NCBI GenBank assembly: GCA_021325035.1
Contig: JAJPHW010000016.1
Location: 1-41,970 of the forward strand
DNA from: Terriglobia bacterium
GTDB taxonomy: Bacteria > Acidobacteriota > Terriglobia > Terriglobales > Acidobacteriaceae
Length of the DNA: 41,970 nt
Direction of reading: 5' to 3'
Each line of letters starts with the position of its first letter. The first letter of the stretch is position 1. A model generated the notes under the pieces. The model did not search any database. It worked only from the letters and a program-made list of their open reading frames with translations, and was not told the DNA's origin. The position numbers and the translations under genes were made by a program. Positions 1 to 8,148 of this stretch are shown piece after piece.

Positions 1-488
1 CGTCCGCCGATATACCACGGATTTCCTTTATTGATCGCGTAATCCGCTCCGGGGTGCGCGGCGCTCGTGCTGCCGAAAACCGCATCAGCTTCAGCTTTGC
101 GGTCCGGTTGCCAGATATCTTCGACATGCAACACAGCAAGCATCACACCTTCGGCGTCACGCAAGGCAACTTTGCTGCTGCCCGCTTTCAATGTCTTGGC
201 AAATTCTTCTTTTACATCGAGGGTGATGGGAATCGGCCAAAGCACGCCCGAAGTCAGGCGCATATTTTGGCAAACGCCTTCGTAGTCGGCGCGATTCATG
301 AAGCCGGTCAGAGGAGAGAACCCGCCGCTCATGAGCAACTCAAGATCGCAAACCTGGCGTGGGGTCAAATCCCATGAAGGAAATTCGCGTGATTGCGCTT
401 TTAATTCAGCCGCTTTTTGCGCTGGGACGATGAGATCAATCAATTCCCCGCCGTGCGGGGCAATAAGGTGGCTAGTCGAGGCAGTCAA
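1..488 (-). CDS. sat: Sulfate adenylyltransferase (ATP sulfurylase), 5' part, cut by window edge
   Basis: ATP sulfurylase makes adenosine 5'-phosphosulfate and pyrophosphate from ATP and sulfate, the first step of cytoplasmic sulfate activation. The reverse strand reads open from a TTG at 488 to the left edge, so only about 162 N-terminal residues are present and the C-terminus is missing. The family N-terminus is clear: APHGGEL near the start, then a leucine-rich stretch running into SGGFSPLTGFMN, followed by DYEGV and WPIPITLDV. The TTG is chosen because GGGAGG lies about 9 bases upstream and the protein then begins at the usual point before the PHGG motif. The catalytic HxxH region lies outside the window, so a C-terminal APS-kinase fusion cannot be excluded. 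A tandem repeat sits just upstream in the leader. Confidence 0.9.
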   Translation of the reverse strand, partial: MTASTSHLIAPHGGELIDLIVPAQKAAELKAQSREFPSWDLTPRQVCDLELLMSGGFSPLTGFMNRADYEGVCQNMRLTSGVLWPIPITLDVKEEFAKTLKAGSSKVALRDAEGVMLAVLHVEDIWQPDRKAEADAVFGSTSAAHPGADYAINKGNPWYIGG

Positions 489-829
489 TTCCTTGAACCT
501 CCCGGTTCGTGTTCTATGTATTTTGTTCGTGGTTATGTATTTTATTTTCCTGCATTTATCCTGACGGATGACGCTGCCATCGGGCAGAGACTTGAAAGGA
601 AATCTGGATTTCCACGAAACCTTTCTTCCAGATTACTACGTTCCTTCACGTCGCTCCAAATCATTGGGGGACATGATGGTGCAACCAGTGAATGTAGCAA
701 TTTCTGTTCCGAATTAGTTCCGTCGGGTTAGTTCCAAGTCTATCTTATAAATAGGGTTAGCGGGAAATCTACTAGCGGAGATTGAATTTCGCATGCAAAG
801 TTTTGCACAATAGTCCGTTCGTTGGCCAC
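489..829. other. Intergenic region between sat and the PPTase gene
   Basis: This 341-base gap holds the leader and presumably the promoter of sat, plus the 3' flank of the phosphopantetheinyl transferase gene. It contains the tandem repeat at 505-543 and a perfect 6-2-6 dyad at 794-807 (TGCAAA-gt-TTTGCA), which could be a weak hairpin or an operator. I see no convincing gene, terminator with a T-run, or known sulfur-related riboswitch here. Confidence 0.5.
505..543 (-). repeat. Tandem direct repeat in the sat leader
   Basis: Two abutting near-identical units occupy 505-524 and 525-543. On the plus strand each begins GTTCGTG and ends TATGTATTTT, with differences only in the middle. The array ends about 17 bases upstream of the sat TTG start. 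On the sat strand each unit carries AAAATACATA, so the repeat could duplicate a -10-like element or be a double activator site. Function is inferred only from position. Confidence 0.6.
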
Positions 830-1564
830 CTATTTTTCAACCCAGGAATCGGACAGCGAGACTGCAACCGCGCCGGCAAAACCTTTGGGAACCGCAAATG
901 GTTCGAGAATCCAACGGCCTGCTTCGGCTTGATCCGGCCTGGTCGCGAGCAAGGTTTGTTCCGGCTTTTCATCCAGGGAGACATCGAACTGCGCCAAGGG
1001 ATGAGAGAGACCTTCGCCGCGCGCTTTGATGTATGCTTCCTTTCTTGTCCAACAGCGGTAAAACGCGGCTGCACGCTGGTTCGGCGGATACTCGTGAAGC
1101 GCTTCACGTTCCTTGAGTGAAAAAAACCTCTCTGCGATTTCCTCCACTTTGAAGTTCTGCTTTTCCGCTTCTACATCCACGCCGATGGCGCGATTCCAAA
1201 CAAAAGTAAAAGCTCCTAACCCGCTCGTATGGGAAATGTTGAACTTCAGTTTCAGTGCCGGATCCAGGAGGTATGGTTTCTTGTGATTTGTATAGGCGAA
1301 AAGTATTTGCGGAGCTGGAATATTTAAATAAGAAGCCAGGAAAATTCGTAATCCGCCGCGACACAAAATGAATTCATTTCGATTTTTTTCGAAGTAGAAA
1401 CGTGAAGCGCGTTGTTTCTCTTCGTCTGACAAAACCGAAGTTAATTCCTCGATTTCTTCAGATTGGGGATTGAGTGGCCCCGAATAAACATGGACTGCGC
1501 CAGGTTCGACTGGGACTGTTGGACCAGCAAGGAGCCTATCCCATGTTTGAAATAGGAATTTCAA
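830..1564 (-). CDS. 4'-phosphopantetheinyl transferase, Sfp type
   Basis: Enzymes of this family move the phosphopantetheine arm of coenzyme A onto a conserved serine of carrier proteins (ACP, PCP or aryl carrier domains), activating fatty-acid, polyketide or peptide synthases. The 244-residue length suits the Sfp/AcpT group. Visible motifs are FNISHTSG, then GVDVE (magnesium-binding acidic residues) and FYRCWTRKEAYIKARGEGL (the WxxKEA motif). Translation probably starts at TTG 1564; no strong ribosome binding site is visible, so the exact start is uncertain. It lies 14 bases after the glycosyltransferase stop on the same strand, so the two are probably co-transcribed. No carrier-protein synthase gene is in the window, so its partner is unknown. 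Confidence 0.88.
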   Translation of the reverse strand: MKFLFQTWDRLLAGPTVPVEPGAVHVYSGPLNPQSEEIEELTSVLSDEEKQRASRFYFEKNRNEFILCRGGLRIFLASYLNIPAPQILFAYTNHKKPYLLDPALKLKFNISHTSGLGAFTFVWNRAIGVDVEAEKQNFKVEEIAERFFSLKEREALHEYPPNQRAAAFYRCWTRKEAYIKARGEGLSHPLAQFDVSLDEKPEQTLLATRPDQAEAGRWILEPFAVPKGFAGAVAVSLSDSWVEK

Positions 1565-1578
1565 AAGATTCGTGCGGC

Positions 1579-2358
1579 TTAACTTCCCCCGCTGGGAGCA
1601 CTTTCTCGAGAGGGGCTTGCCAGGGCGTTGTGCTCATGCGAACTGGCAGCAATGGATACAGGTTCCTTGGTCGCATATTTCAGCAGGCACCACAGCGCCC
1701 GTAAGCCATCCTTCCAGCCGATCTTTTTGCCTTCCTCGTAAGTGCGGCCCCAATAACTGATGCCGACTTCATAGATACGCAAATGCCGCTTGGCAATTTT
1801 GACCGTAATTTCTGGTTCGAAACCAAAACGTTCTTCTTCGATGGGGATGGCTTGGATCACTTCACGACGGAAAACTTTGTAGCAGGTTTCCATGTCGCTC
1901 AAGTTGATATTCGTCAAGCAGTTTGAGAGGAGCGTCAATCCCCAATTTGCGACGGAGTGCCAAAAATACAACACACGATGAGGCCCGCTGCCGAGGAATC
2001 GCGAGCCATAAACCACATCCGCTTTGCCCTGAATCAGGGGTTCCAGCAACGCGGGATAATCCACCGGGTCGTATTCCAAGTCGGCGTCCTGGATGATCAC
2101 ATAGTCCCCGGTTGCCTCCTGAATTCCACGCCGCAGGGCCGCTCCCTTGCCCATGTTACGAGGCTGAAAGATGACTTTCATCTGGGGATGTTCTTTTTGC
2201 AATGCGGAGAGAATTTCCCGCGATCCGTCGCGAGAGCCATCGTCCACACAGATCAGTTCGATCTCAAGGGGAACTGCCAGCACACGCGGGACAATGGCAG
2301 GTAATGTGACACGTTCGTTATAAACCGGCATCACGACCGAAAGCTTCGTCAGGCTCAT
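1579..2358 (-). CDS. GT2 family glycosyltransferase, dolichyl-phosphate mannosyltransferase-like
   Basis: This 259-residue protein is a GT-A fold family 2 glycosyltransferase resembling polyprenyl-phosphate mannose or glucose synthases. It opens with [11 protein letters not shown], followed by the nucleotide-sugar motif [10 protein letters not shown] near residue 40 and the metal-binding QDADLEYDP near residue 90. The basic, aromatic C-terminal half ([20 protein letters not shown]) is typical of the DPM1-like group. No membrane helix is obvious, so it probably acts on a lipid-linked acceptor from the cytoplasmic face. The ATG at 2358 has GAAGGG about 5 bases upstream. It leads a two-gene unit with the phosphopantetheinyl transferase, and a NarL-type dyad lies about 70 bases upstream of its start. 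The sugar donor cannot be read from sequence. Confidence 0.87.
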   Translation of the reverse strand: MSLTKLSVVMPVYNERVTLPAIVPRVLAVPLEIELICVDDGSRDGSREILSALQKEHPQMKVIFQPRNMGKGAALRRGIQEATGDYVIIQDADLEYDPVDYPALLEPLIQGKADVVYGSRFLGSGPHRVLYFWHSVANWGLTLLSNCLTNINLSDMETCYKVFRREVIQAIPIEEERFGFEPEITVKIAKRHLRIYEVGISYWGRTYEEGKKIGWKDGLRALWCLLKYATKEPVSIAASSHEHNALASPSRESAPSGGS

Positions 2359-2386
2359 TCCGCCCTTCAGTTTAGAACAAACAACG

Positions 2387-2599
2387 GCTGAAACGGGATA
2401 GAGTTTTTTAAAGCTCCGGAAGAAAATACTCCCTTGGGTGTAATTACTTCCGGCGATTTAGACGATCCACGATGGGGCTGCCGAGGATTCGGCACTCGCG
2501 CATATAAATAAACAACGGGACTTGTGACGTTTGAACATCGAAGCCTTACATCTGTGATGCCAGGGTATGCTCGCGTCGCATTTTAAATCCCGTTTCAGC
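2387..2599. repeat. 13-bp perfect inverted repeat, arms about 190 bp apart
   Basis: GCTGAAACGGGAT at 2387-2399 is matched exactly in inverse orientation by ATCCCGTTTCAGC at 2587-2599. I see no target-site duplication beside the arms and no transposase between them, so a miniature transposon is possible but not supported. Paired distant operator arms are the alternative. Confidence 0.5.
2427..2442. promoter_or_regulatory. Candidate NarL/LuxR-type 7-2-7 operator
   Basis: The sequence is TACTCCC-TT-GGGTGTA, two opposed heptamers separated by two bases. It resembles the known NarL arrangement (TACYYMT-N2-AKRRGTA), with a mismatch at the last heptamer base. It is centred in a wider inverted repeat (2416-2453), about 70 bases upstream of the GT2 start and 430 bases upstream of two LuxR-type HTH genes. 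Binding is inferred. Confidence 0.4.
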
Positions 2600-2873
2600 T
2601 TAAATAAGTCTTTCCATATCAATACTTCAGGTATGTAGCAATTCCTGCTCGTTTCAGCCCAAGCGACCCAATGGGGTAGGATCCAAGGATTTCGCCGCTC
2701 AGGGCGATTCTTGTCTCAAAACCGAAATAATTGTGCAAATTCCTGCGATCTTGGCAATGGAAGTGCACCCGTATAGAAAAACCAATTATATGTGGACAAC
2801 TTCTGTCAGGGTGAAGTGTTCGCTCAATCAGCAACTTTTTTGGCACGGTTTATTCCGGGATTGGGGAGTCGGC

Positions 2874-3215
2874 ATGAAGGATGAGTCTGTTCGTTTGGGT
2901 CCACGCGAGCAGCAGATTGCCGAATTACTGCTTCAAGGCTGCGATAACGACGAAATCAGCAAAGAGCTTAAGATGGCGCGCCGCACCGTCAAGGCCCACT
3001 TTAACCGGCTATTCGTCCGCTTTGGGATCAATAGCGGGATCAAACGGGTCAAACTGGCCACACTTCTTTACCGGAGGCAGTTATGGCAGGAGAAGCAGGA
3101 AAATACGGCAAACGCAGCACCAACGAACGTGAGCAGCGCGTCATCGAACTCGTCGCACAAGGCCTTAAAAACAGTGAGGTCGCTCGCTCCATTGGAACCA
3201 CGGAACATGTCGTAA
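2874..3215 (+). CDS. Stand-alone LuxR/NarL-type HTH regulator (first of an overlapping pair)
   Basis: A 113-residue DNA-binding protein with no receiver domain. Residues about 5-68 form a LuxR-type helix-turn-helix: LGPREQQIAELLLQGCDNDE, then ISKELKMARRTVKAHFNRLF with the recognition helix at RRTVKAHFNRLF. The ATG at 2874 is preceded by GGGGAG at 5 bases, which favours it over an upstream in-frame start at 2733. The last 45 or so residues are Ser/Ala-rich and low-complexity because this stretch also encodes the start of the next LuxR gene in another frame; that tail is probably not a folded domain. The two genes overlap by 133 bases. Its target is unknown, but a NarL-like dyad lies in the upstream control region. 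Confidence 0.75.
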   Translation: MKDESVRLGPREQQIAELLLQGCDNDEISKELKMARRTVKAHFNRLFVRFGINSGIKRVKLATLLYRRQLWQEKQENTANAAPTNVSSASSNSSHKALKTVRSLAPLEPRNMS

Positions 3216-3319
3216 AGAATTACCTGCGCGTAATCTACGACAAACTCGGGTTATGGAACCGGGTGGAGTTGGCGCTCTGGTATGAAGCTCGTAAGTTTGA
3301 AAATACCGTGAACGCCTAG
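3083..3319 (+). CDS. Stand-alone LuxR-type HTH regulator (second of an overlapping pair)
   Basis: A 78-residue protein that is almost entirely a LuxR-type helix-turn-helix. It begins with a short charged tail, then TNEREQRVIELVAQGLKNSE and VARSIGTTEHVVKNYLRVIY, with VVKNYLRVIYDKLG as the recognition-helix region. The ATG at 3083 has a strong GGAGG six bases upstream, so it is clearly translated independently even though its first 133 bases lie inside the previous gene in another frame. A hairpin terminator follows about 20 bases after the stop. It has no sensor or dimerisation domain, so it may pair with the upstream LuxR protein or with a partner encoded elsewhere. Confidence 0.82.
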   Translation: MAGEAGKYGKRSTNEREQRVIELVAQGLKNSEVARSIGTTEHVVKNYLRVIYDKLGLWNRVELALWYEARKFENTVNA

Positions 3320-3339
3320 AGATATAAATTTAAGAACGG

Positions 3340-3367
3340 AAAGCCTCCCTGCGCGGAGGCTTTTTTA
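3340..3367 (+). terminator. Rho-independent terminator after the LuxR pair
   Basis: GCCTCC-ctgcgc-GGAGGC is followed by TTTTTT. It ends the LuxR transcript and lies between convergent genes. The reverse strand has a shorter T-run (GGCTTTCC), so it may also slow transcription of the opposing GAF gene. Confidence 0.85.
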
Positions 3368-3378
3368 TTGGTAAGTAT

Positions 3379-4833
3379 TTATTGGCAAACCTGCCGATTG
3401 GCAGGTTCGAATTGGTCAAGTTGCGCGTCCCGTTGCAGGGAGAATTTTCCGCCCGGAGTTTTTCCATACATCGGCGATCCTGGGCAGTAGTAAAGAGCGG
3501 TGTGCAAGTCAATCCAGACCTGTGTATTGGGATTCCCTAGGTTGGGCGGTTGCGGTGGGGGGTCAGCCAGTCCTACAGCCACCAGACTTCTTTCAAATAA
3601 ACTTAATTGCGGTTTTGCTGGTTGTGCAGATGTTGCTGCATTGGCGGAGATGCCGCGATTTGAGGAGTGAGTCCCCCAACCGGAGAGCACTGCCAACAGC
3701 AACAGAGCGGAGAATGCCAGATAAAAATTCGCCCGATTGGCATGCCATTGTTTCGACAGCCAGACAAATCCAGATTTTTCAGGACGCAAAGTTTCCAGCC
3801 ATTGCCGTGTGGATGTGGCCGACATCCACGGGGCCTTCGGTTCTTCCATGGCAACCGGCACAGATTCCGAATCCAATTCTTCCGCTTCGGTGATACTTAG
3901 GGCTGTTTGTATGGGAATGAAGGGCGCTTGTGGTATTACCTGAGGAATCGGCGCTACCTTTTCCTCGACGAGCGCAGTCTCAGAAGCTTTGAATTCATCT
4001 CCCAAGCGTGCGCTTGAGAAAACCGGTTCGTGATTGCTGAACTCTGCGGCGGAAAATTGAGTAGGTGGAACTTCTGACAATGGAGCCGGGGCCGTATCTA
4101 CAGTGGCGGTGGGCGAAATCAAGCGCTCGATCTGCGGCTGAATCGCATCCAGCGCTTCAAGCATGGTTGTGCGTTCCGCAGCCACGGTTTCCTTCCAGGC
4201 TATCTGCGCCGCGCGAACGATGGCATCGCGCAACAAGCTAGCCATCAACTCGGCAATGCGGACATCCTGCGCGCTGAATGCTTCCTTGCGGTCGGATGTG
4301 AGTTCCAGCACGCCTTCAATTTTTCCCTCATATTGCACTGGAATCAGAATCAACGAGCGAATGCCCTGTGCGCGGTAAAGCTCGGCGTTCAGTTCCGGAG
4401 TTGTGTTTACATCGGAACTCAACACGATCTTGCCGTACAAAGCTGAATCGGGTAACAAAACCGGCGCAGCGACGGACTGTGAAATGGGAACGCGCGTTCC
4501 GGGTTCGACTGCCGCGCTGCCGCTGGTGGAAGAGAAAATCAGGAAATTATTTTCGACGATCCCGATTGCGGCACTGTTGGCGTTTACGATGGCCCGAGCT
4601 TTTTCGACGATCAACTCGGCTGTTTCCGCCAAATCGAGCTTTTGCAGCTGTATGAATTTTTGGGTTTCAACGACCTCGCCGAGCGGATCAGCATGGGTGG
4701 GTAATGGCTGATTTACGCTGGTTTGTTCAGCATTGTGCTGCTGTAACACATATGCAGACTCCAGCAACTGCTGAAACGTCTGTTCGTCGAGGGCCAGCTT
4801 CTTTCCGGTTTTATCTTTATCCTGCGAACTCAC
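3379..4833 (-). CDS. GAF domain, single-TM protein with C-terminal Cys-containing outer module
   Basis: About 484 residues. A GAF domain lies near residues 68-205 (from LAETAELIVEKARAIV to LLRDAIVRAAQ), followed by a long Pro/Ala/Glu-rich linker, one membrane helix near residues 380-400 (FYLAFSALLLLAVLSGW), and a short outer domain ending the protein. The last 45 residues read VWIDLHTALYYCPG, YGKTPGGKF, then a Cys two residues from the end, resembling small secreted modules of the YxCPGxxxYGxT type; the paired cysteines may form a disulfide. The start is GTG 4833 with AGGGGA just upstream; extending to 4974 adds a non-conserved-looking leader and would pass a -10-like TACAAT at 4885-4890. It lacks the cysteine triad of the GAF domains at 11013 and 16095. 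It follows the efflux operon by 153 bases. The ligand is unknown. Confidence 0.78.
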   Translation of the reverse strand: MSSQDKDKTGKKLALDEQTFQQLLESAYVLQQHNAEQTSVNQPLPTHADPLGEVVETQKFIQLQKLDLAETAELIVEKARAIVNANSAAIGIVENNFLIFSSTSGSAAVEPGTRVPISQSVAAPVLLPDSALYGKIVLSSDVNTTPELNAELYRAQGIRSLILIPVQYEGKIEGVLELTSDRKEAFSAQDVRIAELMASLLRDAIVRAAQIAWKETVAAERTTMLEALDAIQPQIERLISPTATVDTAPAPLSEVPPTQFSAAEFSNHEPVFSSARLGDEFKASETALVEEKVAPIPQVIPQAPFIPIQTALSITEAEELDSESVPVAMEEPKAPWMSATSTRQWLETLRPEKSGFVWLSKQWHANRANFYLAFSALLLLAVLSGWGTHSSNRGISANAATSAQPAKPQLSLFERSLVAVGLADPPPQPPNLGNPNTQVWIDLHTALYYCPGSPMYGKTPGGKFSLQRDAQLDQFEPANRQVCQ

Positions 4834-4986
4834 ACTTCCCCTGCTCGGTCTTGCACCACACTGCGTGCCACCGGATGTCTCATTATTGTAGAGCAACGAG
4901 CATGTGTTTCGCAGGGAGAAACACTGGCAAGCGATTGATTTCAGTAACTTAGGTACCCAGAAGAGAACTAGCAAATTAGCGTTGCA

Positions 4987-7900
4987 TTACGCGTTGACGG
5001 CAGATTCTGCTATGACAGGGGCTCCCTCACGGCTCAGGAAATAATACATCGCTGGAGTAATGACCAGTGACAGTACCATTGAGATTAGAATTCCACCGAT
5101 CACTGCAATCGCGAGCGGCTGTAACATTTGCGATCCTGCTCCCCAGGCGAAAGCCAAGGGCAGCATGCCTGCGATCGTTGCGAGCGCGGTCATCACGATC
5201 GGTCGTAAACGGCGTTTGCTGGCTTGCAGCATGGCGTCTTCGGGAGATAGACCCAGGGCGCGCCCTTTTTGGTCGGCGTCTAGCAGCAAAATGCCATTCT
5301 TGGCTACGATGCCTATGACCATAATCATTCCCATGAATGACGAGACGTTGAACGTCGTGCCTGTAAGTAATAGTGCGATGAAAACACCGGAAGTTGAGAG
5401 AACCGCTGACGCCAAAATTGCCAGCGGCGCGGCGAAGTTACGAAACTCGAAAAGCAGCACGATGAACACTAATAGGATTGCCAAAATTAGTACGAATACC
5501 AAATCCTGAAACGACTTCTGCTGTTCTTCGTAAGTGCCACCGTATTCGACACGAATACTTGATGGCAAATGGAGATTGTTCACAGCTTGCTTTACGGCAG
5601 CGATGCCGCTGCCGAGATTCGTTCCTTCCAGACGCGCAGTGATCGCGACATAGCGTTGAAGATTTTCCCTGCGGATCTCTGTCTGACCCGGCAATTCTTT
5701 AATGGTCGCTAAGGCCCCTAGTGTGGCAGTTTTGCCCGTGCTGCTCACGAGCAATGTGTCACGGATAGCATCCAAAGATGCGCGGTTGCCTTCTGGAAAA
5801 CGCACGCGCACGGTGTAGGAACGATCATTGGCTATGACCGGGGTTTGAGCTGGTTCGCCTTCCACGATTGCCGATGCATCGGTCGCCACTTCTTCCGGAG
5901 TAAAACCTGCCCGCGCGGCAACACTGGGATTGATTTGGAACACGACTGCCGGTCCGCTGACGGTGTTCTCGATACCGTTTAAAACATCCACCACACCGTG
6001 AACTTTCGCGATTGTGTCACCAACTTTCGGCGCCCAATTCTCCAACTGCGCGGCATCTTGCGAGAAGAGTTTGATTTGTACCGGTTCAGGCGCACTTGTG
6101 AGATCACCGATCATGTCCTGTAAAACTTGCGTGAACTCGACATCCACTGCTGGCTCTTGCTCTTTAATGTCCGCTCGCAAGTCCGCCATCACCTCTTCCA
6201 CGCCGCGGCTGCGCTTTTTCTTGAGCTTGACTAGAATGTCGCCATAGTTGGCTTCTGTCACGGCAGCCAACCCAAGCTGCAATCCGGTCCTCCGCGAAGT
6301 ACTTTCTACTTCCGGCGTTTCGCGCAACATCTGCTCGAGATGGGTAACCACGCGGTTTGTTTCAGCCAAGGAGCTTCCGGCAGGCATGATGTAGTCGAGC
6401 ACGAAACCGCCTTCATCCATTTCCGGCAGGAGATCGGAGCCGGAGAATTGGTAGCAAGCGTAAGACACCACCACCAGAGCAAGCCCAAGCGCGCCCAGTG
6501 TTTTCGGGCGATGCAACGCCCAGCGCAGCCAGCGCTGGTGAAATGCGATGATCTTCTTGAAGAATTCTCCCACGGAAGCTTCTTCGGCTTCGAGCATTCG
6601 CGCATGTTCGGTGACAGAATCGCTGATTTCATCCGTCCCCGGAGCCGACTCAAGCTCTTTTTTCCTGATGAAGTATTGGCTCAGATTCGGCGTCCACGTA
6701 AGTGCGAGGCCAAGCGACGTAAATAAGGAAACGCCGACGGTCAGGGCCAAAGCACGGAAGAAAGTACCAGTAACGCCGGTGATAGCGATGAGCGGCAGAA
6801 ACACAACGATGGGCGTGAGTGTCGAACCCACCAGAGGAACTGTAATTTCTTGCAACGCCGCATGGATCGCTCCGAGCCGGCTTTGCCCCATATCGCGATG
6901 CAGGACAATGTTTTCGACCACCACGATGGCGTCGTCAATCACCATACCCACTGCGGCCGCAAGTCCGCCCAGCGTCATGAGATTGAAGCTCTGGTTCAGC
7001 ATTTTGAGGACAACAAAGGTGATGGCGATGGTAACCGGGATCACCAGACCAGCCACAATCGAAGTGCCCCAGTCGCGCAGGAAAAGCACAAGAATGATGG
7101 AAGCCAGAATTAGGCCAATCAAAATTGCATCGCGCACACTTTTGATGGAATCGCTGACGATGATGGACTGATCGTAAAAAGGCTGAATCTCCACACTTGG
7201 CGGCAGAGTTTTGCGAAGGGCATCAATTTCTGCGTGAATGCCATCCGCCACTTGCATGGTGTTGCTGTCAGGTTGGCGGCTCACGTTCAGCAATACCGCA
7301 GGTTGGCCATTCGCAGTGACAATCGTGTAAACCGGCTTCACGCTTGGCTCGACGGACGCGACATCACCGATGCGAACCGGAATTCCAGCGGAAGTAGTTT
7401 TGACTACAGTTGCTGCAATTTCTTCAGGAGTCCGAACTTGCCCGCTGATAAGGCCTAGAACGAGCTGATGATTGCGTTCAAACAATCCGGGCGAATCAAT
7501 TAGGTTGGTCCGCCGCATCGTTTCCAGAATGTCGCTGATCGTTACGCCGGTGGTTAGAAGTTTGGCCGGGTCGGGCGTGATATGAAATTCCGGTTCCTGC
7601 CCGCCTTGAACGATGACCGTAGAAACCCCATCTACGCGGTTCAATCGCGGTTTGATTTCATACGTGGCCATTTCCCACAGTTTGGTTTGCGGAATCTTGT
7701 TAGATGTGAGGCTGTAGCCAATGATGGGAAAACTGGCAAAGGTCATGCGGTGTGCTTCAACAGTTGCGGTTGGCGGCAACTCGGGCTGTACGCGTGACAA
7801 CGCTGCATTGACGTATTGAAGCGTCTGGAACATGTCCACATTCCAACTGAAAAAGAGGTCAATTTCCGCCGAACCGCGGCTCGTAATTGACCGGACGCTT

Positions 7901-8148
7901 TGCAATCCGGGAACGCTGTTCACCGCTTGTTCGATGGGGCGCGTGATGGTGACCATCATCTGGTCAATGGGCATGACGCCGTTGTCCACGCCGATCAGAA
8001 TGCGGGGAAAATTAGTTTCTGGAAAAACTGATACCGGAATAGTGAACGCCAGATAAACGCCCATCAATGCCAGCGTGACAATTAAAAAGATCACGGGCTT
8101 CGACTGACGAGAGAACCAGTATCCTGAAGGCTGGGAGTTATTTTTCAT
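4987..8148 (-). CDS. RND efflux transporter, inner-membrane permease (AcrB/HAE1-like)
   Basis: A 1053-residue proton-driven exporter subunit that moves substrates from the periplasm or inner leaflet into an outer-membrane duct. TM1 is PVIFLIVTLALMGVYLAFTI. The TM4 motif GMVIDDAIVVVENI keeps the paired aspartates of the proton relay, and the TM10 region GIVAKNGILLLDAD keeps the relay lysine, so the pump looks functional. Two large periplasmic loops follow TM1 and TM7 as in AcrB. The start is ATG 8148, overlapping the adaptor gene stop by 11 bases, which implies translational coupling; an upstream frame from 8217 exists but lies inside the adaptor gene. It is the third gene of the outer-membrane factor, adaptor, permease operon. 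Substrates cannot be inferred. Confidence 0.93.
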   Translation of the reverse strand: MKNNSQPSGYWFSRQSKPVIFLIVTLALMGVYLAFTIPVSVFPETNFPRILIGVDNGVMPIDQMMVTITRPIEQAVNSVPGLQSVRSITSRGSAEIDLFFSWNVDMFQTLQYVNAALSRVQPELPPTATVEAHRMTFASFPIIGYSLTSNKIPQTKLWEMATYEIKPRLNRVDGVSTVIVQGGQEPEFHITPDPAKLLTTGVTISDILETMRRTNLIDSPGLFERNHQLVLGLISGQVRTPEEIAATVVKTTSAGIPVRIGDVASVEPSVKPVYTIVTANGQPAVLLNVSRQPDSNTMQVADGIHAEIDALRKTLPPSVEIQPFYDQSIIVSDSIKSVRDAILIGLILASIILVLFLRDWGTSIVAGLVIPVTIAITFVVLKMLNQSFNLMTLGGLAAAVGMVIDDAIVVVENIVLHRDMGQSRLGAIHAALQEITVPLVGSTLTPIVVFLPLIAITGVTGTFFRALALTVGVSLFTSLGLALTWTPNLSQYFIRKKELESAPGTDEISDSVTEHARMLEAEEASVGEFFKKIIAFHQRWLRWALHRPKTLGALGLALVVVSYACYQFSGSDLLPEMDEGGFVLDYIMPAGSSLAETNRVVTHLEQMLRETPEVESTSRRTGLQLGLAAVTEANYGDILVKLKKKRSRGVEEVMADLRADIKEQEPAVDVEFTQVLQDMIGDLTSAPEPVQIKLFSQDAAQLENWAPKVGDTIAKVHGVVDVLNGIENTVSGPAVVFQINPSVAARAGFTPEEVATDASAIVEGEPAQTPVIANDRSYTVRVRFPEGNRASLDAIRDTLLVSSTGKTATLGALATIKELPGQTEIRRENLQRYVAITARLEGTNLGSGIAAVKQAVNNLHLPSSIRVEYGGTYEEQQKSFQDLVFVLILAILLVFIVLLFEFRNFAAPLAILASAVLSTSGVFIALLLTGTTFNVSSFMGMIMVIGIVAKNGILLLDADQKGRALGLSPEDAMLQASKRRLRPIVMTALATIAGMLPLAFAWGAGSQMLQPLAIAVIGGILISMVLSLVITPAMYYFLSREGAPVIAESAVNA

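Larger units (their letters stand above)
2359..2873. other. Control region with nested inverted repeats between GT2 and LuxR genes
   Basis: This 515-base gene-free stretch separates the divergent glycosyltransferase and LuxR-type genes. It holds a 13-base inverted repeat (2387-2399 and 2587-2599), an inner inverted repeat CCGGAAG/CTTCCGG (2416-2422 and 2447-2453) enclosing a NarL-like dyad, and a small hairpin TGCCGA-ggat-TCGGCA at 2479-2494. A partial third copy, CGTTTCAGC, occurs at 2650-2658. Short open frames here look random and are not called. Confidence 0.55.

Noticed and set aside
417-731. Plus-strand 104-residue open frame opposite the sat start
   Set aside because: Antisense to the sat 5' end and leader; unconvincing composition.
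2619-2846. Minus-strand 75-residue open frame in the LuxR control region
   Set aside because: No ribosome site, no recognisable pattern, overlaps likely control sequence.
3083-3215. Possible -1 frameshift fusing the two LuxR genes
   Set aside because: No X-XXY-YYZ slippery heptamer in the right frame, and the second gene has its own strong ribosome site.
4834-4974. N-terminal extension of the GAF-TM protein to 4974
   Set aside because: The added sequence looks like translated leader, contains a hairpin (4904-4924) and a -10-like TACAAT, and GTG 4833 has a ribosome site.
6548-7171. Long open frame opposite the RND permease
   Set aside because: Antisense shadow of a clearly coding gene; the peptide is low-complexity and has no domain.
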